In this document: one piece after another, positions 46,501-59,190 of the stretch | Numbering within the stretch: the stretch's first letter is position 1 | Layout: each line of letters begins with the position of its first letter | Assembly: GCA_022113835.1 (NCBI GenBank) | Contig: JAILWY010000010.1 | Span: forward strand, 521,501-585,500 | Direction of reading: 5' to 3' | From: Atopsyche davidsoni | Lineage: Eukaryota; Arthropoda; Insecta; Trichoptera; Hydrobiosidae | Length of the DNA: 64,000 bases | Program-made: the position numbers and the translations under genes | The notes under the pieces: generated by a model | Told to the model about the DNA's origin: nothing | The model's database searches: none | The model's input: the letters and a program-made list of their open reading frames with translations, nothing else

Positions 46501-49500
46501 TCTTAGTCTATGTGTCCATTCATTTAATGCAAAATAAAACTTATAAAGCTCTTAAGATGATAAGGCCTTATTGTGCAATTCGCTGTTTCTGGAAAGCGTG
46601 TACCAAAAATAATTAAAGAGTATCAACATTATTTAGTCAGGATTTAGAGTTATCACAACCTTCTGTCATGATACCCCAGTTCTGTTTGATTTGCCTAATT
46701 AAGATACGTCATGTAAATATCATTTTAACTCGGTGCAACTGTCTGAATGCACACCAATCAACATGAAGCCCAATTACATCGATCTTCATTTATTTTAATC
46801 AATTATAATACATTGACAAGGTCAAACTATTGTAAATTGGTTTAGCCTAGGGATACACAGACACGTCAAGAACTGATCTAATTGGATGTATTAATTTACT
46901 GAAGCTTATAGGAAAGCCCGTAAACAAAATTGGAGTGTCATCTGTTACCAGAATAAAGATAAAAAGTCTGAACAATATCCCAAACAATTATCTGATTTTA
47001 GCCTATCTCTTACAATTAGCTAATCATTTTCTATTGTTAGATATAAATTGATGTTGTGATATAATAAAATTATCTAGTTGTCAGGTGATTTCAAATAATT
47101 TTAATAATCAATACAATTTCTTAATATTAAATTGATAAGGAAATGTGACTAGATAAAAGTCTTCAACTTAAATATCGACTAAGATAAACAGGGGGTTCCC
47201 CATGAGCTGATTTTGATTGATGATAACTTGGTATTTTTATTAACAGTTGAAAATAAATAAATCACTTACGCTTTGTAATCAGAATTTTAAAAAGCTAATA
47301 TCAACAGCGCAATCTTTCAATTGTGAAATCACTTTAAATAGGGCATGTAAATATATATGATTTGTTTGTCATATTGCAAAACCTGCTTTGGGCCATTGCA
47401 TTGATTAAAAATGAACATTAATAAATAAATAAAACATAAAAATTTAAAAAAAAAAGTGACTAAAGGAAGGATTTCAATAAAACCTAGATAACGAACATTA
47501 AAAAAGTGACAATGCTTAAACTCAAATACTTATATTTCTGGTCCAGGTAAATAAAATAAACATGGCAATTGAATTTAATATGGAGAAAGTAGGAGTACAC
47601 CCATACCTCGCTTTACGGCCTAGATACGTTCCACGAAACTTGGCCGCAAACCGAAAAGCCGTATAAGGAATCAATTATTCTAATACAAATTCAATGGAAT
47701 CAGTTCCAAATTTGTTAAATGTGTACTTTTTACACATTCTGGCCATATTTTTTTCCCAACATGGTTCATTGTTGTTAATTTTAATTCCTTCCATGATTCA
47801 CTGATGCACTTGATGTTATAGTTTTTCCAAAATGTTTTAATTGAAGCTTTACCATCGGTTTCCCTTATAAGTTGTCAGAAAGTTCGGCGTAGGTAATATG
47901 CCTTAAAAGTGGCTATTGCACCCCGATCCATTGGTTGGATCAGAGCTGTTGTATTTTTCGGAAGGTACTCAATCATGACATCTTCAGATAGCTCGGATAA
48001 ATTAGTAGGATGCATTATCTAAAATTAGCAAAGCCTTGTTGGTTAAGTTATTGTCTCGCAAATATTTTTTCACTTCTGTACAAAAGTGATTTTTGAACCA
48101 ATCCTCAAAAGTAGCTTTAGTCATCCAAGCTTTCTTGTTTCTTCTTTCTTGGATTTCCATATGACGGGTAATTGATTTTTATTTAGTCTTTTAAGAGGCC
48201 TTGGATTTTCGGTCCAATATATTAAAAGTGGAAAATCACTTTTAATATATTTAAGCTAAAAAGCTTAAAATCAGTCGCGGCATTTGCACCAAGTAGCAAA
48301 GTTAATCATTCTTTAGACACCTTATAACCAGGAGTAGATTTTTCGGTTTATGAAATGTATGTGCGATCAGGCATTCGCTTTCAATAAAGCCCTGCCACCT
48401 TATAACCAGCCGCTCTATGAGCACAAACTGAATAACGCTCGTAAACAAAATAACATCGAAAAAAAGTTTTTTTTTGCCATTATAGCGAAACATTTTAGGC
48501 CGTAAATCGAAAACGTGCCTTAATTGAAAAGGGCCGTTATAGCGAAATGCCATATAAAGAGCGGCCGTATAGCGAGGTATGGGTGTATTTCATTAGATTT
48601 CTAGATCTCCTCGTTAACACCGTGTCCAATCCTATAAATATTACACTTTTAACACCTTAGCGAAAATTCTTCTAGAGTTTAGGCAAATGTCAGTCAAAGT
48701 ATTTTCCATTCTTTCGTACACAATTCTCCCCTAGGTTCAGGTGGTTTCAGCACCAAATGAAACATCATCAGGAAATCGGCCACTAGCAATGGACATTATC
48801 CTTTGAAATAAAATGTTATCATATTATTTTCTGTTATGGTCTACATTCTTAGGAACTGTGCAATTTATCTAAGAAAAATATTGGTACAATAATATAAAAA
48901 TGTTGAAAGTTTACTTTGTTAAATATAGTATAGTCTTATGGAATATATAACACTGTTACAGAATAAACAATATTCACTGTTTTTATTCATTATAACAAGA
49001 TATACCTCTCAGGTGGATCTCTACCTGTATGAGATAATAATAGATATTTAACATGCATTCAAAGCATGATTATGTAAACAGACCTGAGTTTGGTTGACAG
49101 CGTACAGCGATAGGAAGGTAACCATTCCACCGATGATCAGAGACCACCAGGTATGTCGGACTGTGGGATCCAAGCTGAAACTAAAAGTAGTATGTTAAAA
49201 ATTATTGCCATTGACACAGGGTAAAAGATTTTCGGCTTAACCTCCTCCTGGTAATCAGTTGTAGTGTAGACCTTCCCACCCTGAATGAAAAGAGGCCATT
49301 AACGTCCACCACATTTCTTGGTTTTATCAATGAATCATTAGAATAGGTGATAAAACAAAGGGTAAAGAAAGGAGAAAGATTACTGAACAGAATCAGGTTT
49401 GTTGTGAGATTCAAAGATTGGTGCCTTGAGGTGAGAGGAGTCCAGGTACTTGCTACTTTCAGAGCGTGTTTGATGGATCTTTTTAAATAATTGTGAAGCT

Positions 49501-52500
49501 CACAATCCATCCACTCATCTATACTACGCAACCAGATCTGAGGTCGCAAGTACCGTGGAGTATTACTGAATGAATTGTAATATTTTATAAGAAAATATTT
49601 AAATAGAACCAACAGCTAAGTAACAATAAAATATAATTATATTCTGTTCATAATGAAATTAAGTAAGTAGTTTGTATATTCCTAATTCAATAAGTAAATC
49701 CATTCATCATAAACTATACAATTAAAACAATCAAAAACAATAAACTTAAATGAATGTAGCCTTGGCTCGTTACATTGGTGTTCATATGCAAGCTCAATAT
49801 ACCAGTCTCGTTTGTTTCTAGTTTTATCAAGAAAATTTACATAATAAATTCTCCCTAAAAACAATGTATACTTATTTTGTAAAACTTATTACATAGCTGT
49901 CATTAATAAATAACCAGGATTGTTTATGCAATATCTCCGTGCAAGTTTAGTGCTCAATTGTTAGCGTTTATGATATTTATCAGATTTAAAATGATAGGAC
50001 TTTGCTTACATCATACTAAAGATTAGATGTAGTAATTCCAGTGCCAGATTGACTGCTAAAATACATACTTATTTACTGGAGTTGAATTGTATAATTGTTT
50101 TTATTATTTATTTTAAATTTAATTAACAAACCATATTTCATTTATTTTAATCCAATTACAGAAGTAACTTGCGAAGTAGTGTGGTACATCAAATATTTTC
50201 AAGGTAAAATTTCAGAAAACAATTTTTGAGGTAGCTATCGTGATTGCATTAATAGATGCTTTGTACTAAGACAATGTTAGTAAACTAACGGTATGATTAT
50301 TTTTTATTGTAAATTGGAATGCTTTTATAATTCTACTAATAAAAATCTTACAATTAAAATTGGTTGGTCAATATTAAAAAATAATTTTGATGATCTTTAA
50401 AAGGTTCCCAGTATTCTCTATGTAATATTTTGTACACTCCATATCAATTAAACATTTATTTAACTAGATTATAAAAAAAACATTTATAATTATACTTGAA
50501 GAAAACCAACTTCCAATCTCTAACGTTAATTTATTATTTTACTGTTGAGGTTTTTTTTCACTGAATAAAAACAATAAGATTTATCTTCCGATGATTATAT
50601 CAAGTAGCTTGAACTGATGCAATGATTTTATGACTTACTTGAAAAACTCTATGCGACCACCTTCTTCAGCTATTTGCCAGATGCCACCAAGTCCCTGCTT
50701 GTCGATAGCTGCATAAATGATGATGCTATACACAGCAGCGAACATCAACAATGATTGGAACACATCGGTTATTAGGACAGCTTTCATTCCTCCAATTGTG
50801 GAATAAAATGTGCACACAAGTCCTAAAATAAAATAAAATTTAAGTAAATTTGTGTAACTTAGATTATTACCCAGATTAACTTCTTCTTAATTGATTGCCT
50901 CTTTCGTGAAGTTTCACAGCTCTCAATAATCACTATTTTATATGAAAACACACTTAGAGTAAACATAAGATTTGCATTTAAATTTGCACATTGCACTATA
51001 AATTTATAAGTTATACACAATTCATCATATATTAATAGATAATATATAAATTTAATAATCAAACGAGTGAATTGTATAAGGTCTCATGAAATACAATCAA
51101 AATTATTCAATAAATAATCTTAGAATATTAATGAATTACAGAGAATTTTATCATTTAGCACAGGATTTTCTGCTTGCAGTCTTTGAACTTGGATATTTAA
51201 AGAAAGGTTACCATAAAAAACATAAAATCTAACCAATTAATAGAATTGAAAATGTTTTTGATAATCCAGTGACAGCCTCCAAGGTGAGAGCTGGTGCATA
51301 AAGTACAATACCCATGTACAAAATCATCTGCAAGGTGTACGCGAGGGAAGATATCAGGCGGATCCTGGGGCCAAACCTCAACCCCAAATACTGAAAAATT
51401 AAAATACCAACAAAATATTCACACCAGAATACAATGAGTTTGTAGTTTTTGGAGAGTTTCTTGGTTGTTAATAAAAGGTGCTTAAAATTGACAAGTATAT
51501 TTCAGTTAACAGGATGCCAGTATATTTCAGTTGCCTCCCTGAATAGACATGTATGATTTATTATTGAGATCGTAAAGTACTACGAGATAATTCATTTACT
51601 CAGAAGGGAAGCCGTTTATATGAGTGATAAGGAAACTTTCCGAAGCATTTGATTTGGATTTCATGTTCACCTAGGCTGCGAACATGTATAGCACTTAACC
51701 ATTTTAATGCCAAAGTAATTATTTATACATTATATGTGATAATATTGATCAAATTTATCTTTCTGACTTTGTGGTAATTCATATATGCTGCTTATAAATT
51801 TTGTTGAATACATATAAAAAATAGAATGACTGATGTGATGCTCTTATGAAACAGGAGTTGGTTTCCAATCTTTGTTTAAATGTTTGTATTATGCACTGAC
51901 TGCTACAAAGTCTAATTTCATTTTAAATCATCCATTCACCTTGAGGATTTTGGGGCTAGGTGGATCTACAAACACTTTTCATGCACATTGCAGCCAAACT
52001 TCTGCTCACTTTAATAAATTCATATTTTAATAGCTAGAGCGCTTGTTTATGGACCACATAATCTCGGGTTTAAATGCGTGTGAAGCAGTACAATAAGAAA
52101 ATAGTATTTCTCTCAAATCAGAGATAGCAACAATTATCATTGAATGCTTTCTACAGCTTAGTTCTCTGTCTCCTTTCAGTTTCCTACTTTTCCTACAGAG
52201 TACTGTGGTTATAGAGACCTCATTTATAGATTATTTGAAGTAGGATGTCTCCCGCTCACAAGACTTGAAGGCACAATTATAATATGCATCAAATATTGAC
52301 GAAAAAAAAATCACCATCACTAACCATTTCCAAAAATCTACAGCAAGGATTCATAAGCCCTCACTAAGAATTATACTTTAATTTCTTACCTCGTATGCAC
52401 TCATTTTTTGTAATTTGAAAAATACAGGTAAGTAAAGATATGCTGCGATTGGTGTTGCAATCCCATAGGATAAATTTATAACTACAAATTGTGTTCCATA

Positions 52501-52918
52501 ACTGTAGTTTTCAGTTGATACTCCCAATAAAGTGATTGCCGACATGAAAGAAGCCATCAGCGAGAAGCTTACTGGTAAAATGGACATGTTTTTATCTGCC
52601 AATAAGTATTCCTAAAAAAATACAGCTATTTATAAAATAAACCAAAGTTTTTCAGTCGCTACTAATTTTAACCAGTTAATAAATAATAATAATAAAATTG
52701 AATAAAATCTCTGTTTTGTTAGTGTTGTAATAAGGACCACCTTAAAACGAAGGAATGCAACGTATAAAATATTATAGACTAATGCATCTTGATCTTACCT
52801 GTGTCGTCTGTTGCTTGCCTCCAGTAAAACGATAGAATAGTCCAATTGCAATAGAAATTAATATCATCAGAGTCATAATAACGTAGTCCCATGGGTTGAA
52901 GTTCAGCTCGATAGCCAT
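42062..52918 (-). CDS. Sodium-coupled monocarboxylate/vitamin transporter, SLC5 family
   Basis: A plasma-membrane Na+ symporter of the sodium:solute symporter family. Coding exons in transcript order: 52799-52918, 52390-52611, 51234-51390, 50639-50822, 49084-49174, 45028-45128, 43535-43751, 43174-43398, 42556-42734 and 42062-42422. These give 1857 nt and 618 aa, the normal family length, with multiple hydrophobic segments. Conserved pieces: [20 protein letters not shown] (exon 2), [71 protein letters not shown] (exon 7), and [20 protein letters not shown] (exon 8). Two NMT sequons (about N475 and N491) lie in the loop expected to be extracellular. It best fits the SMCT (SLC5A8/12) or SMVT (SLC5A6) branch; the substrate (lactate, short-chain acids, biotin or iodide) cannot be decided from sequence. 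The exon 3 donor (GTTAGATT) is weak. The start is the first ATG before TM1. Confidence 0.94.
43422..43506. repeat. (TA)n microsatellite filling a short transporter intron
   Basis: This TA tract makes up most of the 136-bp intron (43399-43534) between transporter exons 7 and 8. It is followed by (TG)n near 43510-43530, at the donor side. It produces spurious Ile-Tyr open frames. Confidence 0.95.
43965..44156. repeat. Foldback-repeat family, copy 5
   Basis: The arms TGATCGGTTTCGCCAACC and GGCGAAACCAGTCAAT surround a short centre (TTTCACGTT). Outer sequence includes AACATGTAGAAAAATCAG and the tail TTAAAATGGAATTCCACCAA followed by GTACTTTCTGTC. It lies in the intron between transporter exons 6 and 7. 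Confidence 0.88.
45129..49083 (-). other. Transporter intron between exons 5 and 6
   Basis: A 3.95-kb intron. It contains a Tigger element (47598-48586), listed separately. Outside it the DNA is AT-rich with no exon-like sequence. An open frame at 45188-45466 is AT-biased and unrecognised. Confidence 0.7.
47596..48588 (-). mobile_element. Tigger/pogo element 1, internally deleted
   Basis: 989 bp (47598-48586) flanked by TA on both sides. The ends are CACCCATACCTCGCTTTACG on the left and the inverse of CACCCATACCTCGCTATACG on the right. The TA target and the CATACCTCG terminus match the Tigger branch of the pogo group. The interior, read on the minus strand, is a shorter version of element 2 with the region before the NVDETG block deleted, plus many stops. 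It was inserted into the transporter intron. Confidence 0.9.
49175..50638 (-). other. Transporter intron between exons 4 and 5
   Basis: 1.46 kb of AT-rich sequence. A minus-strand frame at 49202-49612 is open for 136 codons but has no recognised motif and no matching splice signals. I see no repeat element. Confidence 0.6.
51391..52389 (-). other. Transporter intron between exons 2 and 3
   Basis: A 1.0-kb intron. Near 52030-52080 a weak tRNA-like pattern (TAGCTAGAGCGCTTG ... GGGTTTAAATGC) suggests an old SINE head. Nothing else is assigned. Confidence 0.55.
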
Positions 52919-54350
52919 GGTGATGTTTTAATCGGTATTTTTATACTCAAATAAATAGTTTCAATTGATGCATCAAAATGCCCTTACAGTCTGAAGTCTA
53001 TATTTGATTTGTAAATATGATTACCTTAATATAAATGAAGAAAAAAAAATTAAATATATATATATATATGACTGTAGTTGCCTATTAAACTAATATTAAT
53101 ATTGAACTGTTTTTATTAAATAAAAAAACAACATGCACTAAGAAGTGTTGGTTTTCTATCAGAACATAAGCAAGTGTATTCATTAAAAACAACATACTGA
53201 ATTTTATTTTAATTTATTTGTGTAAACAAATTTATGCAGAGCCATTTTTTTATTGTAAACTACTGATATTGGTATAGTCTTTTTTTTCTAAAATATTCAA
53301 AACATGCTCAAGATTTTAAAGAAAATAATAATTATTAATAGATTAAAATAAATTAATGCGTTAGAAGTTATTTCTGTAAATCTGATATTTAAGAGAAATT
53401 AAACTTTAAAATAAATACGAAAATGTGTTTAAAAACATACAACCTAAAAAAAAAACATTAATTAATTTACTTAACATGAGGTATATAATACAAATGAGGC
53501 TGTAATATATTACTTTTAAGTTATAAAGTACAAAACAAACTATTTGATATTTTCTAACTTATAACACTTGATACAGCCTAGTAACGAACGTCTTATATTT
53601 AAAAATAATAAAAATTTAAAAAAATTAACTAACCAACTGCAATGCTTCAAGAAATAAGGACAATTAACAATATATTATATTAATGTAAAACAAAGTTTCA
53701 CAGAAGCGACTTGATTCCACATAGAGCCGCTCTTACAGACTGACAGCTACTATCATACCAATTAGGTTATAAAATAAATGTCAAATAAAAAAAAGTTTTG
53801 ACTATTGTGTTTTTGGCTATAAAGTACTAACTTTTTAAGCCAGTTATTTATATACTAGACATATTGTTAGTGTAGAAATTACATTAATTACGCTTAAGCT
53901 ATACCCATTTTTAATCATAGTCTAGTTACTTATATAGTTCGGTGCATTGACTCTTGATCCAACAATTTCATCGATTTGTTTTCAGAACCTTAAAAAAAAT
54001 CATTGCTACTAAAATAAAAAAAGTAAAAAAGCGTGCCAAAAAACTACTCAATTAATGTGAAAAATAAATTAATATGTAGATATAAACTTTTCAAACTTGT
54101 TACCTACTATAGAAAAAAACGAAAGTATATTTATTTATGGTGTTGAAATGATTTATTGGTAAGGGAATAATTAAATTGATTCTTTTAGTTAACATCAAAG
54201 ATTTGAATAATGAGATCAAATTAAAAACATTTTTTTTCTTCATCATTATCATATCATAAGTAGCAGATCATTTTCATTTTATCAATTTGATTTTAAGTAG
54301 CAGATAATGTATTTATTTCCTTATACGCTTATACTCTTATATTTATACTA
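52919..54350. other. Upstream region of the transporter gene
   Basis: AT-rich sequence that should carry the 5' UTR and promoter of the minus-strand transporter. It has a short TA tract at about 53056-53069. No TATA or initiator motif could be picked out from background. Confidence 0.5.
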
Positions 54351-54690
54351 GTAATGTAGCCCGTCACAAAATGACGTATTTGATGAACGATGCGTCTTTT
54401 GTTTTTTTTGTAAAAGTTCTAAATTTGAAATTCTCGCGGTGAACGACATCTCGCGGCGAAGAAGTGAATCATATAATTCGTAATTCGCTAAAGCATATTT
54501 TAAAGTTTATGAATGAAAATATTATCCTATCGTCTTGAAATTCGGCACATAGCTGCGGAAAAATTTACTTAACTTATGTGCAAAAAATCAGCGTTGTATC
54601 TTTTAAGATATTCTATACAGAATGGAAAAACGAAACATACATACAAACATACACACAATGGCTATTATTATTATAGTAGAAGTAGATAGA
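54350..54690. repeat. Probable dispersed-repeat copy (unclassified)
   Basis: Starts TACTAGTAATGTAGCCCGTC and ends AAACATACATACAAACATAC followed by ATTATTATAGTAGA. This layout resembles degraded copies of arthropod non-autonomous repeats that begin ACTAG...CCCG and end with (CATA)n plus a TATAGTAGA tail. No second copy is in the window, so the assignment rests on general familiarity. Confidence 0.35.
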
Positions 54691-54829
54691 TTCTGAGCTT
54701 TTATCACTTGGAGTTGTATGTATTATGTGTGTGGTCTATGGTTCATGTCGATGGTTGCTTGTAGGAATAAGTATATTTAAGAGGTTATCTCTCATCCTTG
54801 GAGGTTGTAGTGGGTTATTTGATTAATGT

Positions 54830-56400
54830 TGCTTAGGTCGCTCGCCGATGACATGTGGAGCGCCCGGAACATTCCGCAGTTGGCACGTGGATAGTCGATG
54901 TCGAACACATAATGTCCACCCCTCCCCCATCCGGGGACACAAAAACAGATCTACTAAATCAAAAGTAAACCGATGCGGGAGCTAAATATAGGCAGGCACT
55001 GGACGCCGGAGACTGGATGTGCGGCACTGGGTGCGTGGCGTAGGAGCGATTTTAATGCGCGATCATCGCGACCTCAAAGGACAAGAAACCTCCAGGCTGG
55101 CTGAGGAATTTCTGAGAATGATGTGGACATCAGTATATAGCTGTTTGTAAACGACACATGGAGAGACATAACATCACTTCGCCGTGTCCATACCTTAATC
55201 AAACAGATGTCAGGTTTTCCATGTAAATTTCCTATTGACTAGCTAAGCGCGATGAACTGCGTGCTTCTTATAACATTTTTTACTGATTGCAAAGTCCTCA
55301 AATGGTGGTTGTACACATCAAGCAAGATATTCATGACTAGGAAGCTAGTAGGCATGTCATTTGTGATGTTTTCTGCCATACTCTAATATTTGCACACAAA
55401 AAAGTTAAAGATAAACACATGACCTACCGGCAGCAGCTGCGATCCATTGCTCTATCATTCAACTCTATCGGTATCTAGCGGAAATGACTTGAGACCAGTC
55501 TTGTATGTGATAAAGCCGAAAGCATGCAGAGCAATTTACAGAGCATGCCAATAATATCTATGCAAGCGTAAATAGGAATGGAAACTTACAAATGTATGTA
55601 CCAATATTAGATATAATAGATGAGATATCATTATATATGAGCCGGATTAGTAATACTGGCCTAGGATAAATATATGATCAATGAGATGGTCACCAACCTC
55701 CTCTGAGGAGAGTTACTTGAAAAAGTGTACTATGTATTATGCCAACATCATTGCTGTAATTACTGAAGACTGACACAAAAAATTGAAGAAAACAGGACCG
55801 GCGGTCACTGCAATCTCTATCGATTTCGTTGGTCCATGCAAATATGAAGCTTCTGAAACTTACTGCAGATGAAAATATCTCTTGCAATTGAACTAATATA
55901 AAATGGTTTTTGATAATGAACATTTTTTGAGTTTAATGAATGTAATCCCGAAATGCCACCCTACCTTCATCACATCACTGTAAATAACATATTACTAATA
56001 ACTAGCAAAAAGTTATTAGAAATAATATTTGTTTGGAAAATAGGAGTAATAATATTGAATCCTTTAGTATCTAATTTGTGGAGCCCCAATAAAGGTGCTA
56101 AAAAGAAGATTTCAACTCGTAAACGTTTTCTTTGAGAATTTGTGCAATTTTGCAATGATTCAATTTATGATCCAATACTACACCAACGATTGTAACACAT
56201 TTTAACTTTTTGGTAAAAAATACATTATTACGCACAAAAATACATTAATACACTAAAAACTAATACTTTAAAAAATAAATAAACCCTAATAAAGTTTAAC
56301 ATATATGATGCTATATTCCAAAAACATTGTATTGACGTTATAGCTATATCTAAAACCAAGTATTAAATTCAAAAAGTGTATGTAGTCTCTGTTTTTACTA
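54830..56400. other. Mixed-composition flank without recognised gene
   Basis: A GC-richer patch at about 54830-55110 stands out from the surrounding AT-rich DNA and may derive from a retroelement, but no frame gives a recognisable domain. The rest shows no gene. Confidence 0.4.
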
Positions 56401-56419
56401 CTGAATGAAAATCTTATTC

Positions 56420-56690
56420 TTCAGCAAGTGCCTCTCCTCAGAGGAGGTTGGCGACCATTTCATTGAGCATATACTCATGCTGAGCCAGTGTTCATGGTTT
56501 TCTAAGGTAGTGGGTCCCCGGATCCTACACTGCAGTTTTATATTGGATGGAAAAGTTACTTCCAGAGCACATCCTTCCACAATCATTCCAAGTCCACTAC
56601 TCCATTATCGATCCTTTACACACGCTCAGGCACAAGCATCAGAATGGGTAGAGCGAGAAGGTGACTGTTTATATAATTGAGTATATATCG
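56420..56690 (+). repeat. Dispersed repeat family R, copy 2 (internally deleted)
   Basis: Matches copy 1 over AGTGCCTCTCCTCAGAGG through GCCAGTGTTCATGG. It then jumps at GGATGGAAAAGTTACTTCCA to the block AGAGCACATCCTTCCACA and ATCGATCCTTTACACACGCT that the 60.5-kb copy has in inverted orientation. Open frames on both strands here are shared repeat sequence, not a gene. Confidence 0.75.
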
Positions 56691-57112
56691 ACTGGTATTA
56701 CTTTTTCGATACTTAATCCTTTTTAATTTGAGTGAACAAATATTTTTATCTTTCAAATGAATAAGAATAATGTCAATCTAAAGTTTTTTGTTTGATGAGT
56801 GGTATCCACATACATATGTCTGCTATGCCACACGGGCCGCAGTATTTTTGGGTGATGACTGTTTTAAGGCCATCCATTTAGAATTTATTTTAAATGTATG
56901 GTAATTTAAATTTATGTAATAAAGAAAACACAAAACTTATTTATTTAAAAATTTGTGTGATATTTGATATTGAGACAAACTGTTTACTATTTTAGACAAA
57001 TCAGGTTCATAATTGTTACATGCTACTCTTAATACATCATCAAGGTGAGAAACAGTAAGCTTATTTCCACATACGTTTTTTTCATATTTTATTTTGAAAT
57101 AATAGTGTTCTA

Positions 57113-57165
57113 TATATATATATATATATATATAATAAATATATATATATTTTTTTAATATATAT
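57113..57165. repeat. Compound (TA)n tract
   Basis: TA repeats interrupted by a T-run and AATAAATA. Confidence 0.85.
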
Positions 57166-57311
57166 ATTAAACTATAAATTTATTTATAAAAAATTTTATT
57201 CATATATTTATGTACATATACAGTTTGCATAAATGTGGCTGAATTTCGTTGATACATCACTCAGTTTCCTCCATCAAGGCATGGGTTTACAACGAAAAAA
57301 GCTTGATGGCG

Positions 57312-57635
57312 TTAAATCGGCGGCCAATACTGATCATCAAAACTAGAAATTACACGACCAGGAAATGGGTCATGCAGTAATCGATTTGTTTCTTGTTGAA
57401 ACCACATGTTGTTCACATCCATATCTTGAAATTTAGGTACAGAGAAATGGATTATCATGTCGCGATAGCAAGATCTATAAACCGTTACTGCCGCATTTTC
57501 GAAGTAGAATGGTCCGATGGTGCCTCCAACTGACGATTTCTCAACAATCACTCGTGGATTTTTTGATCCCTAAATGCGACAATTTTGTCGATAAACCAAA
57601 CCATCAAGATAAAAATTAGCCAAATCGCTGAAGAT
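57312..57635 (-). pseudogene. Tc1/mariner-like transposase fragment
   Basis: The minus strand from about 57635 reads IFSDLANFYLDGLVYRQNCR, a stop where Trp is usual, then GSKNPRVIVEKS, GGTIGPFYFENAAVTVYR, a WFQQ block, and PGRVISSFDDQYWPP. This is the catalytic core of Tc1/mariner-type transposases, with D in FSD, and the WFQQDGA block lacking its Asp. A stretch after VIVEKS is deleted and an internal stop is present. No inverted termini were found. It is a dead relic. Confidence 0.85.
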
Positions 57636-58550
57636 GATTTTATTAGAAAATCAGCATCGTATGTGCCATCAAAGCCATTTAATCGATATGCTATTCCATA
57701 CATAACTCTATACTGTAAGTATACCTACTCTGAATCAATACAAAAAAACAAATTTTAATTGTAAACCTGTGTTTTCTCTAAAAACTACTTGCATGAATTT
57801 TGGGAGACCGAGTATATTTATATATAGACATGGAAACTTGTTACAATTATAATACAAGGAAAAACGCTAATTGAAACAAATCGCGGCGTTTATTTTGTCG
57901 CCTGAAAATAAACGTTAAGGGTGGATGAATCTTTAGAGCTAATTTCTTCAACCTCATTATATTTAGCAGCACCCACAGCGGACTGCTTAAATTCCAAGGC
58001 AAAAAGGTAAAAAATACGGATAAATTGTAAATATTTCATAATAATCATTAATACCTCAGATCAAAGTCAACATATACAATCAGCCAAATGGGAAAAGTAC
58101 TACCGCAATTGTTTTAAAATAAGCGTTTTTGCCTTTGATTCTGGCAATGCCCTTGAAAGGCGAATTTTCTTTCTATAAATTATTGATATTTGGTTGATTA
58201 TGTTTATTTATTTTACATTCTGACGTGTTTTCGCGTTGTTTTTTTTTAGCGAAGTTAGCACCAAAAAACACGCCGTCGCTAGATTTACAAAACAACCCAA
58301 CTAGAGAATGCGGCTATTCTAAGATGTGGATTATTAAAATGAATTGTGGTTAATCTACCGGGTGTCAATGACGAAGGTTAGGTTGGGTTGCCATATATTT
58401 TTTAAATTATCGTCAAGAATGATATTTATTGCTCTCATAGTAATATTTTTCGTTATTGTTCTTATAAACTGTGCGACTTCCGTGGTTGGTTAAATTGAGA
58501 ACTTGACAAGTAGCGATTGCGTTAATTCAATAACACTATAATTTTGTGTG

Positions 58551-58553
<3 letters not shown>

Positions 58554-58623
<70 letters not shown>

Positions 58624-58629
58624 GTATAG
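58554..58629. repeat. (TA)n microsatellite
   Basis: About 75 bp of TA repeats with TACATATATATATG near the right end. Confidence 0.96.
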
Positions 58630-58878
58630 TATATATAAGTTGTACAAATGTAATATAAAATAAAATAAAAATCTTCAATAAAGTAAAGCACACAAATAAA
58701 TATAATATTTTACCAGTGAATGTTTGTTTATTTTAAATCTATTAGTGTGTGCGAGCTTGCGCTGTATAACTATACAAATTGATTACAAATATGATTAACC
58801 GAAAATTCGGGAGGATCGTCATTAAAGGCATTGGGGTGAATGATCTCAGTCTCTTGGCAGATGTTACTCGACTACATC

Positions 58879-59050
58879 GTTTATATCAGTAATGTCAAAG
58901 ATACGGCCCGCGATCGAAATGTGTCACAGAAAGAAGAATCATGTTTTTTAGAGCTTTTAGACTTATTTTATTTGAATCTGGCCCGCCTACACATACTAAA
59001 TTGAATATATGGCCCTCTGAAAAATTGAGTTTGACACCTCTGGTTTATAT
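58879..59050. mobile_element. Short hAT MITE with intact 8-bp target duplication
   Basis: A 156-bp element (58887-59042) begins CAGTAATGTCAAAGATACGG and ends with the inverse of CAGAGGTGTCAAACTC. It is flanked by identical GTTTATAT at 58879-58886 and 59043-59050. The GGCCCGC-type subterminal motif is shared with the other hAT-like elements here. Confidence 0.9.
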
Positions 59051-59190
59051 TGAACCCATGAAGAAATCCACGAACGGACATGCCACCCTTCGATAATGGT
59101 AAGGTGATTCTCTCCTGTTCCTGCGCGCAGGTTGTGGGGCTTGCAATGTGTGACTTAGGTGGTAGCGAACATGTATTTCTTTATTTACAT

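Noticed and set aside
49202..49612. 136-codon minus-strand frame in a transporter intron
   Set aside because: No recognised motif, no splice context and no conserved composition; probably chance.
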